A stretch of 22,534 bases of DNA from contig MU657211.1 of NCBI GenBank assembly GCA_026770575.1, positions 161,482 to 184,015 of the forward strand, read 5' to 3'. Made by a program: the position numbers and the translations under genes. This document shows positions 1 through 7,737 of the stretch, piece by piece. Position 1 is the first letter of the stretch; each line of letters starts with the position of its first letter. The DNA comes from Pelagophyceae sp. CCMP2097. Taxonomy: Eukaryota > Sar > Pelagophyceae. The notes below the pieces were generated by a model, which ran no database searches, was not told where the DNA came from, and worked only from the letters and a program-made list of their open reading frames with translations.

Positions 1-68
1 ATGCATTTGATTAAATCCTTAGGTATTTGATTAAAGCCGTGCTAAGCTCTCAAATTCAAACTTGAAAG

Positions 69-163
69 GGACGATCGATCGCGAGGAGCACATTGGCGAC
101 GATCTGGAGGACGTCATCGCGCGCACGCTCGCGCAGACCGACGATTGCATCGTCGTCGAGTAA
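69..163 (+). CDS. Possible last exon of a gene starting off the window
   Basis: A short open stretch ends at TAA (161-163) and encodes an acidic tail of about 31 residues ending ..LAQTDDCIVVE. The frame is closed upstream by TAA at 32-34 and has no ATG, so it could only be a terminal exon. A possible acceptor AG lies at 67-68. Codon use is G/C-ending like the neighbouring genes, while the bases on both sides are richer in A+T. No family was recognised. It may be chance. Confidence 0.2.
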
Positions 164-897
164 ATTTCCTTAATTGTCTTGCGAGATACAGCAGGACTCT
201 TCTTTCGGGTGAGCTGAGTCGCCCGCCTGCCGGCCGGAAGTAAGTTGCGTTGTGGCACGGAGGGCAAGTTACTTTGGGGCCGTGGTAACATTCCCGGATT
301 ATTCCCGGTAAATTACCGGTCAAGTAATTTACTACAATGTTACCGGACGATCAATAGTCTCGTCCATGGCCGACAGGGCCGACGACGGCGAGCGGGCCAT
401 TTTGGAGCAGCTGCTCTGCGCGAATCCGCCCGTCTTGGCCATGTGCCACACGACGTCGTCATCCAACTGCAGCCGCGGCCTCTCCTCGGGCTACGTCTCT
501 GCAATCTTCCAGCATCGAAAACTCGTCTTCAAAAAGTCCGTGCGGTCAAACACGCGAGCTTGCATCTTCGACTGGTACTGACGCCGCGAGAGGACCACCT
601 TTAAACGTCGAGACGACCACCTTCAAACGAACGAATCATACCACGCACAAGGGGCCACGCCCGAGGCCAATTGGCCAAATCTGCGAGGTGGCCTCCGGAG
701 GACGGCGCAGAGGACGCCGTGCCGCCGCGTGGGACGGAACAGTGGAGCATCGGGGTTCACGCGACGCTGGGAAGACCCCAGAGGAGGTGGAGCAGGGTCA
801 TCCGAGGAGGGTCATCCGTTTCAAAGACGGGCTCGGCATGTCCGCCCGTTTACGATTGGTGAGGACGCGTCGAAAAGCCACGCGGCCTCGACGCGAC
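164..897. other. Non-coding stretch upstream of the Trx-TrxR gene
   Basis: No convincing gene was seen. The first part is less GC-rich than the rest of the window and holds a nested inverted repeat (284-344). At about 594-627 there is a near-repeat of ACCACCTTTAAACG / ACCACCTTCAAACG, and at about 795-818 GGGTCATCCG occurs twice. The part just before 898 is probably 5' UTR and promoter of the fusion gene. No TATA box is evident. Confidence 0.5.
284..344. repeat. Nested inverted repeats
   Basis: GGTAACATT (284-292) is matched by its reverse complement AATGTTACC (336-344). Between them lies a second perfect 7-bp inverted repeat, CCGGTAA / TTACCGG (305-311 and 313-319), around a single A. Both arms run into CCGG-type sequence. 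The nested arrangement can fold back on itself and could be a small foldback or MITE-like remnant or a regulatory palindrome. No flanking target-site duplication was identified. Confidence 0.5.
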
Positions 898-2956
898 ATG
901 GCGCGGCCCTTGCTGCTTCTGGCGGCGTGTTTGGCGCTGGTTTGCGCGCGGCCGGCAGTGCGCGAGCTGCGCACGCCGGAGGAGTACGAGCAGCTGCTGG
1001 CGCATCATAAGCAATCGACAGGTCTGCCCGTCGTCGTCGACTTTTACTCCGACTCGTGCGGCCCCTGCCGAATGATCGCGCCGGCGTTCAAGAAGATCGC
1101 GGAAGAGTACAAGGACCGAGCAGTCTTCGCAAAGGTCAACATGCAGTCCAACCCCGTCGGACAGAGGTGCGCCGCGGCCCGCGAGGCGCGTCGGCCGCTG
1201 CCGCCGCGAGGCGACGCTCCGCAGGCTGCGCGTGCAGTCCATGCCGACGTTCCACTTTTACCTCGGCGGGAAACGATGGAACGAGTTCGCCGGCGCGGGC
1301 GAGGTGCGTCCTTTGAGCGGCGGGCTTTTGCGGCGGCGAGGCTCGCGGTAGGCGCAGCTGCGGCAGCTGACGGCGGGCGTGGTGGAAGAGGCCAAGCGCG
1401 CGAACGCGGTGCTGCCTCTAAGGTCGTTGGTGGAGTTTTACGCGTCGGCGGACCCGACAAAGTCTCAGAGCGACGTTGCAAAGATCTTGGCCAAGTGCGC
1501 GTCGCTTTCCGGCGGCGCAGCCTGCGCCGGCGGCGCCGCGCGCGACCTCGCCAAGAAGCTCAAGGCCAAGTTCGGCGCCGCGCCCGAGCTCTCCTCGCGC
1601 GCCGCAGAGGCCGCGGCCGATGCTTCTGCGGCAAAGGCGCCCAAGGAGCAGCGCGCGCCGCCCGCCAAGCTGAATTCGATGAGTACGGCGGACCTCGTCG
1701 CCGAGCTGGCGCGGCGCGGCGCCGCCGGCGACGAACTCGCTGCCGCGCTCGGTGAGGCCGCCGCTTTATATAACGTGCCCGAGGAGGAGGAAGAGGAGGA
1801 CGAGGACGCCGAGGACGAGGACGCGCTGCCGCTGTACCGGCCGCCGCGGAGCGCTTTGCTCGCGGAGCGCGTGGTCATCGTCGGCGGCGGGCCGGCGGGC
1901 CTGGCGGCGGCGGTGTACGCGGCGCGGGCGGGCCTGGCGCCCGTCGTCGTGGCGCCGCCGGGCGGCGGCCAGCTCCTCGGTAAAGGTGTGACTATCGAAA
2001 ACTACCCCGGTGTCGAGGGCGAGACGGGCCCCGGCCTCGTGCGCAAGATGCAGAAGCACGCCGCCGACTGCGGCGCCGCGTTTTACCCGTACAAGGTGAC
2101 TCGCGTCCACCTCGAGGGCGGGTCGCCGTTCCTGCTCGAGACGGACTCGGGTTTCAACATTTCAGCGCACGCTCTCATCGTCGCGTCGGGCGCCGACGCG
2201 CGATGGCTCGGCGTCGCCGGCGAGCACGACTACAAGGGCGCGGGCGTCTCTTCCTGCGCGACGTGCGACGGCTTCGTCTACCGTGACCGAGATGTGGCCG
2301 TCATCGGCGGCGGCGACACGGCCATGGAGGACGCCTTGGTCCTCGCGCGGACGTCGGCGCACGTCACGGTGATCCACCGCCGCGCAGCCTTCCGCGCGAG
2401 CCGCGCCATGGCCGACCGAGTTCTGCAGCACCCGCGCATCACCGTGAGGTGGAACGCCACCGTCGAAGAGTTCGTCGGCGGCGTCGAGGAGGACGACGAA
2501 GACGAAGACGACGAGGACGCGCCGCCGCCGACGCCGGTGCTGCGCAAGCTGCTCCTCCGCGACACGGTCACGGGCGCGGCGTCGGAGCTCGTCGTCTCGG
2601 GCGCGTTCGTGGCCGTCGGCCACGACCCCAACACGGCGCTCTTCACGGCGCTGGACCGCGAGGACTCGGGCTACCTCAAGCTTTCCGGGTCCAAGTTCGG
2701 CACGGAGCTGTCCGTCGAGGGCGTCTTCGCGGCGGGCGACGTGGCCGACGCGACGTACCGCCAGGCCATCACTTCCGCTGGATCCGGCGCCGCCGCCGCG
2801 CTCGACGCCGAGCGGTGGCTCTCGGAGCGCGGCATCGGCGAGGACTCGGCCGACGCGCTCATGGCCGAGGTGCGCGAGCTCTTCGCCGAAAGCGGCGGCG
2901 ACGGCGTCAACCCGTACGACGATGCCGACGCCCTCCGCAACGCCCGCGAACTCTAA
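898..2956 (+). CDS. Thioredoxin - NADPH thioredoxin reductase fusion protein
   Basis: The model joins 898..1166, 1225..1303 and 1352..2956, giving 650 residues. Both introns (58 and 48 nt) are GT-AG, and removing them joins ..NPVGQR to LRVQSMPTFHFY.., restoring the thioredoxin fold. The start at 898 was chosen because it opens a signal peptide (MARPLLLLAACLALVCA). Domains in order: thioredoxin (about 22-125; active site CGPC at about 54-57, cis-Pro in SMPTF); a helical linker (about 140-195) with a FYxxxDP..DVAKILAKC motif; a short SAP-like piece (about 222-257); an acidic run; then a low-molecular-weight NADPH thioredoxin reductase (about 287-610) with FAD motif GGGPAG, redox CATC (about 418-421), NADPH motif GGGDTA, HRR..FRAS and the AGDV FAD motif. 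An extra acidic insert (about 493-505) interrupts the reductase. Such an enzyme would pass electrons from NADPH via FAD and CATC to its own CGPC. The signal peptide implies the secretory pathway or, in a secondary-plastid alga, possibly a plastid compartment. Domain order is the reverse of plant NTRC. Confidence 0.94.
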
Positions 2957-3384
2957 CGCCGCGCGATCCGAATAAGACCTCGCGAGCGACGTCAGGCCCT
3001 GCGAAGGAGCCTCGGCTGCCGGCGGCGGGGCGGAGGGCGCCCTTACGGGGGGTCGACATTTCGGGCAAGCGTGCGAGGTGCGTGCGGCAGCGGAGCACGC
3101 GCGTCGCGAGTGCCTCGCCGCGGACGCCGCCGGACGGCTGCGGCCGAGAGGCCTCGGGAGCCTGCCTGGCCCATCGGGCCCGGGCATGCGCACCTCTCCC
3201 CGGAGTCACAAGCTTAAGTTTCGAATCTCTCTTGCGTCTCTCCCCGGATCAGCGCGGACATTCGTGTGAGTTGTGTGAGTTCACTTCATCAATCTTTTGG
3301 CGAAGGTGGGACGTCTCCGGGCGACTCGGAAGAACTTGTTGTCAGAGGGGGATCCCCAAATTTGGGCCAAAGAGGGTCGCCTGA
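2957..3384. other. Intergenic region between two co-directional genes
   Basis: It holds the 3' end of the Trx-TrxR gene and the promoter/5' UTR of the RRM-RAP gene. Frames in it are short and unlike known families. A near-repeat CTCTCCCCGGA occurs at about 3194 and 3238. A GC-rich palindrome (GCCCGGGC) lies near 3179. No RNA gene was seen. Confidence 0.6.
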
Positions 3385-5445
3385 ATGCACAAGCTCCGGC
3401 CCCGCACGTCGCTGGCGGGCCTCCGACCTCCGATCCGCCACTTCGCCTCCCATGGTCCGGCCGAAGCGCAGCTCTTCGTGCGCAACCTGCCGAGCGGCGC
3501 CGAGGCGGACGACGTGCGCGGCGCCTTTGAAGCCGTGTGTACCGTGCGGGGCGTCGCAATCCCCAAGGACCATGCGACGGGCCAGTCGCGAGGCTTCGCC
3601 TTTGTGACCATCGAGGCGGCGGATTACGACGCCGTGCGCCGCGAGATGGACGGTGCGCTTATGGGCGGCCGCAAGATTGCGGTGCGACTCGCAACAGCTT
3701 CTAGCACAGCACCGGCTCGCTCAACGAGCCAGTCGCAACGTCCCGGCGGTATGGCAGCGGCGATCGCGCTGAACAAGCAGCTCATCTCCAGCGAGACCGC
3801 CGCCGACGTCCTGTCGCTCTTCAAGAACAAGGGCGGCGATTTCAACTACGTCAACTTTGCGACGTCGCTCCACCGACTCGGAGTCCTCAGCCGTTCATTC
3901 GACACGTCATCTCGCCCGCTCCTGCACAAGTTGGTGGAACGCGCTGTTTCGAGTATTATGAACGAGTCGAACAAGTGGGAATCTCGGGGCCTTGCAAATG
4001 CTTGCTGGGGCATTGCCAAGATTGGCAATGTCGAAGCGCCGGCGCTGTTTGAGGCGGTCGCCGCAGAATCACCAAAGAAGATCGAGACGTTCAAGTCGCA
4101 AGAGCTCGCGAACATCGTGTGGGCTTATGCGGCGGCAGAAGTCGAGGCGCCGGCGCTGTTCGGTGCGGTCGCCGCAGAGGCGCCAAAGAAAATCGAGACG
4201 TTTAACCCGCAAGCGCTTGTGAACACTGTCTGGGCTTATGCGACGGCGGGGGTCGAAGCACCGGCGCTCTTCGAGGCGGTCGCCGCAGAATCATCAAAGA
4301 GGATTGCGACGTTCAACCAGCAAGACCTCGCAAACACCGTGTGGGCTTATGCGACGGCGGGGGTCGAAGCGCCGGCGCTGTTCGATGCGGTCGCCGCAGA
4401 AGCACCAAAGAAGATCGCGGCGTTCAACTCACAAGCGCTCGCGAACACCTTGTGGGCTTATGCGGCGGTGGGAGTCTATGCGCCAGCGCTCTTCGAGGCC
4501 GTCGCTGCAGTATCATCGAAGAAAATCGCGACGTTTAAACCGCAAGAGCTCACGAACACCGTGTGGGCCTATGCGACGGCGGGCATCGAGGCGCCGGCGC
4601 TGTTTGAGGCCGTCGCTGCGGAATCTTCAAAGAAGATCGCGACGTTTAATCCGCACGACCTCGCGAATACTGTGTGGGCATATGCGACGGCAGGAGTCGA
4701 GGCGCTGGCGCTGTTCGAGGTGATTGCTTTGAGAATCGAACCAAAGATCAGCGAGTTCAGTCCCGACGCGCTTTCTCAGTTACACCAAGTCTACGTTCAT
4801 CTGCGACTGGAGGCCCCGCATCACGCATTGACTTTGCTGTTGAGTCGGCACGAGCCCGTGTTTTGTGCAGCTTATATTCGTCAAGAGCTGAGCCCATCTC
4901 GAACGCAGGGCGATGTGTCGACGGCGCTCTCCAGCATCGGATGGGCGCACGAGTTCGAGTACGTCACTGCCGAAGGGATCAGCCTCGACATGGCGGACCC
5001 AGCTTTAAAGGTTGCCGTGGAGTTCGACGGCCCGAAGCATTATCTCGTGGGTTCGTCGGATGGCGTTCCGACTCGCGTGCTCGACGGCAAGTCCAAGTTC
5101 AAGACGAGACTGCTCCGCCGTCTGGGCTGGAAGCTGGTCCGCGTGCCTTACTTTGAATGGCAGACGCGGTCGAGTGCCGAACGAGAAGCGTACCTGCGCG
5201 ACGGAATGGCCGACGCGTTCGGTTCGAGACGAGACGCCGCCGTTCAGTCAGCGGACGGAGGCGATGCGTCGGCGTCGGCGGGCGAGGCTGCGAGCCGCGA
5301 GTGCGGCGAAGCAGCGTACTCGCGGATGACGGTCAAGGATCTCAAGGCGCTCTTGAAAGAGCGCGGCCTCAAGCAGGCGGGCCTCAAGAAGGAGCTCATC
5401 CAGCGGTTCGAGGAGGACGACGAGAGGCGGAGGAACGCTGTCTGA
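3385..5445 (+). CDS. Organellar RNA-binding protein: RRM + 37-aa repeats + RAP + SAP
   Basis: This is an intronless gene of 686 residues. The N-terminus (MHKLRPRTSLAGLRPPIRHF) is basic and lacks acidic residues, like a mitochondrial presequence. An RRM follows (about 29-104) with RNP2 LFVRNL and RNP1 RGFAFV. From about 218 to 476 there are seven tandem units of exactly 37 residues, with consensus near APALFEAVAAESxKKIATFN then xQxLANTVWAYATAGVE. They begin at nt 4036, 4147, 4258, 4369, 4480, 4591 and 4702. A degenerate unit (..LANACWGIAKIGNVE) precedes them. A RAP domain (about 535-607, VAVEFDGPKHYL..LLRRLGWKLVRVPYFEW) and a C-terminal SAP motif (about 646-680) complete it. RAP proteins with 37-38-residue helical repeats (OPR, HPR, FASTK relatives) act in maturation or translation of mitochondrial and plastid RNAs. 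That role is inferred here; the RNA target is unknown. Confidence 0.92.
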   Translation: MHKLRPRTSLAGLRPPIRHFASHGPAEAQLFVRNLPSGAEADDVRGAFEAVCTVRGVAIPKDHATGQSRGFAFVTIEAADYDAVRREMDGALMGGRKIAVRLATASSTAPARSTSQSQRPGGMAAAIALNKQLISSETAADVLSLFKNKGGDFNYVNFATSLHRLGVLSRSFDTSSRPLLHKLVERAVSSIMNESNKWESRGLANACWGIAKIGNVEAPALFEAVAAESPKKIETFKSQELANIVWAYAAAEVEAPALFGAVAAEAPKKIETFNPQALVNTVWAYATAGVEAPALFEAVAAESSKRIATFNQQDLANTVWAYATAGVEAPALFDAVAAEAPKKIAAFNSQALANTLWAYAAVGVYAPALFEAVAAVSSKKIATFKPQELTNTVWAYATAGIEAPALFEAVAAESSKKIATFNPHDLANTVWAYATAGVEALALFEVIALRIEPKISEFSPDALSQLHQVYVHLRLEAPHHALTLLLSRHEPVFCAAYIRQELSPSRTQGDVSTALSSIGWAHEFEYVTAEGISLDMADPALKVAVEFDGPKHYLVGSSDGVPTRVLDGKSKFKTRLLRRLGWKLVRVPYFEWQTRSSAEREAYLRDGMADAFGSRRDAAVQSADGGDASASAGEAASRECGEAAYSRMTVKDLKALLKERGLKQAGLKKELIQRFEEDDERRRNAV
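4036..4812 (+). repeat. Seven 111-bp tandem coding repeats
   Basis: The units start every 111 bp from 4036 to 4702, in frame, inside the RRM-RAP gene. Units 1-6 are close to one another in DNA as well as protein, with key residues W-A-Y near the end of each. Unit 7 is diverged. High DNA identity with exact period suggests recent duplication or gene conversion of repeat units. Each unit is likely a helical hairpin, and variable positions (for example E/D/G after ALF, or SQE/PQA/QQD) are candidates for RNA-base contacts. Confidence 0.9.
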
Positions 5446-5920
5446 TTGATAACGCTGTATAATACATCCACACTCCTTGGACAAGCCCCCCTCCCTCTCC
5501 GGTTTGCAGGGTTGCTGTGGTGTGCTCCCTCATAAGGTCTGAATTGCGAGGTCGCGAACAAAGGACTAAGGTAGCGGTCAATGCGGTCAATGCGGTCCTC
5601 GGACCTCGAGGTGCAGCCACCCGCGCCGCGCTGCGCGAGGCGCGCGTGGGCGGCGGCTCACGCACGGCGCAGTGAGCGATGTACGAGGTGAATGACGTGA
5701 ACGAGAACGTCGGCGAGGCCGAGCACCGGCGCATTCGCCGAGCGCCGGCAGCGCGAGGACTTCATCGACGACGAAGACTACTTTGAAAGTGCAGCTCCAC
5801 CAGCGTCTATCCTAGGGTCCCCGGGGGCGGCGGCTGCGAGCATGTGCACACCGCGGGGCTCCGCCACCGCGGCTCCTCTTCCAACTGTAAACCTCGTCGA
5901 CGCTTGGCGAAAATCGTCTC
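5446..5920. other. Intergenic stretch between convergent genes
   Basis: It lies between the RRM-RAP stop and the predicted 3' end of RCE1 on the other strand. A TATAATA-like run (about 5458) follows the stop. GCGGTCAAT occurs as a short tandem run at 5574-5597. Between 5679 and 5790 two adjoining frames encode acidic peptides (MYEVNDVNENVGEAEHRR.. and ..EDFIDDEDYFES..). They do not join through an evident splice site, and I recognise no family, so no gene is called. Confidence 0.45.
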
Positions 5921-7603
5921 TTATGCTGCACGCGGGGCTCCAGAGCTCCCCATCTCCTCGGAGCCTCGGGACGGTCCTCGGCTCGAGGATCCTCGGAGCC
6001 TCTGGAGGATCCTCGCGGAGCCCGAGCCCGGGCGGCGCCGGAGCGTCGGCCTTTGCGAAGACCGCTGCGGCGCCGGCGGCGGGCTATTTCCTCGGTAATT
6101 TCCGAGGATTAAAATAAATGCCTCAAAAGTTGCTAGATTTCGCGCGCGCCTCGCCGCCAAAAGGCCGACGTGGCCTCGAAATCCGTGAGCGGGAAGAGGA
6201 GCAGGGCCTACGGGTCCCTCAAGCGTCCAAACGGCGGCGCCGGACGGCGGCCTTGCGACGCGGGTGGAAACGAATGCGAAAATGCCGCCGACGTAGAGGC
6301 CCAGGAGCGCGCGGCGCCGCGCGTGGACCTAGCAAAGTCCGTTTGGGGTTTTCCGACTTTGGCTCGCGGGCGCGGGCGCGTGCTCGCAGTCGGACGGCGT
6401 GGTGCGCCTGCGAATACCTAGGCCAGTCCTTTCGGGTCACTTTTGAAATCATGGGCTCTACGCACGACTCGCGGGCGCGCGGTTCGTTTACAAAGGCGAG
6501 GTCCGGGAGGCCCATGACGTTGCAAAAGACGTGGCAGGCCACGGCGGCGGCCACGTGGCCCGTGCGCACGAAGACAAAGGTCGTGTACGCGCCGAAAAGT
6601 GTCGTGTAAGCAAACTGCACTGCAGTTTCCAGCAGCGCCCTCCCCGCGTTTGCGCGCTCGTCCACCAGCCGCCGCTTCAGGTGGTGCCTAGGGGCCGCGT
6701 CCAATGCACGCGAGTGGCGCCCGAATCCCCCGAGGGCGGTTGCGTCGACTCAAGTGGGCCGGACAGGTGTGCGACGCCGAAGAACAGCGGCGAGCAGAAG
6801 ATGGTTCGCCCGAGCCCCAAATCCGCCTCGAGAAGCAGCGGCACCATGCACGACCGGAACACGACCTCTTCCGTCGCCGGGCCGATGACCTGCGCGAGCG
6901 GTCGGGCGTGTTTCCGCGAGCGGGCCCGCGGCGCGTTCCGACGCACGTAGTTCCGCAGCGCCAGCGTGGGCTCGCGCGTGTAGAGGTCGCGCGAGCGCTC
7001 TAAAACGATTTCCAGGAAGCCTGCGACGGAGCCGCGCCGCCCCGCGCCGTCGAGCTCGCAGAGGATGCCCAGGCCTAAACCCGCCGCATACAGGCCCGAT
7101 GCGCTTTGCAGGGGCGCACCTTCCGCCGCGAAGGGGCCGGTGTAGAGCGCGGCGGTGAGGGCCAGCACGCGGCAGACGGCGGCGGCCGAGGCCCAGGCGC
7201 CGCCAAAGCCGAGCGCCGAAAAGAGGCCGCCGTAGCACGCGCCGCCGCGGCTCACAAAGGCGAAGACGCCGACCGAGACCCTGCGATGCCGTCGCAATAG
7301 GCGCGCAGACTGGGGACCGCAGACAAGGGACCGCGCAGAGGTCCAGGAGAGGGTCCGTTTAGGATCCATAGAGGGTCCACCGAGGGTCCGCATCAGCATC
7401 GGGTCCGCGCCGGGCCGTCCGGCGTGTACTCACGCCGAGGCGACTGCGACTGCGAGGCAGCGCGCGTGGATGTGTTCCGGGACGTCGCGGTGCAGGCGCG
7501 CGATGCGCCGCGGGACGGCGTAGAGCGACCCGACGTAGCCCACGCTCAGCGCGAGGCAGCAACCCACCGCAGCGGATAGGGAGAGGCCGCAGGGAGCGGC
7601 CAT
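5921..7603 (-). CDS. RCE1: CAAX prenyl protease 2 (Rce1)
   Basis: The model is complement(join(5921..6328, 6492..6687, 6765..6947 excluding intron 6890..6946 [i.e. 6765..6889, 6947..7280], 7434..7603)); its five exons are 7603-7434, 7280-6947, 6889-6765, 6687-6492 and 6328-5921, giving about 410 residues. Rce1 is a multi-pass ER membrane endoprotease that removes the last three residues of prenylated CAAX proteins. Catalytic motifs appear only after splicing: [10 protein letters not shown] (Glu about 175/176), FFGVAH (His about 209) and HVFCN (His about 262, Asn about 266), with spacing as in the family. The splice joins are convincing: [23 protein letters not shown] and [22 protein letters not shown], the last bringing in a final membrane helix. 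Exon 1 encodes an N-terminal membrane helix and [14 protein letters not shown]. The last frame runs about 115 residues past the final helix through low-complexity Pro/Arg/Ser sequence, longer than usual for Rce1, so the 3' end is uncertain. The start lies 134 bp from the divergent methyltransferase gene. Confidence 0.92.
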
Positions 7604-7737
7604 GGAACCGCGTTACAGACCCAGGATACGGGGTCGCCGAAAAGCTCTAGATCTCGTGATACGAGTTATCGGCGATAGCGTCTGGGGTCTTCCGAGACTC
7701 TTCCGAGTCGTTCCGACCCACTTCCGAACCGGCGGTG
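7604..7737. promoter_or_regulatory. Divergent promoter between RCE1 and the TGS1-like gene
   Basis: The 134 bp between the two start codons must hold control signals for both genes. TTCCGA occurs four times on the plus strand at 7690, 7701, 7711 and 7722, that is, every 10-11 bp, the last ending 10 bp before the ATG at 7738. Also present are the hairpin-forming CTCGTGATACGAG (about 7652-7664) and the near-palindrome TATCGGCGATA just after it. Function is inferred; no factor is identified. Confidence 0.55.

Noticed and set aside
366..581. 71-residue plus-strand frame beginning MADRADDGERAILEQLL
   Set aside because: It is short, unlike any family I know, composition does not stand out, and no splice partner was found. 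It could be a first exon, but nothing supports it.
688..897. Upstream extension of the Trx-TrxR frame to an earlier ATG
   Set aside because: It would bury the hydrophobic signal peptide inside an Arg/Gly-rich extension. The ATG at 898 gives a normal signal peptide start.
5842..6117. 91-residue plus-strand frame, Ser/Gly/Pro-rich
   Set aside because: It lies antisense to the predicted RCE1 last exon and consists of low-complexity GGATCCTCGGAGCC repeats. No family signal.
6118..6609. 163-residue plus-strand frame
   Set aside because: It is antisense to conserved RCE1 exons carrying the His/Asn catalytic motif; Arg-rich composition typical of a GC-rich shadow frame.
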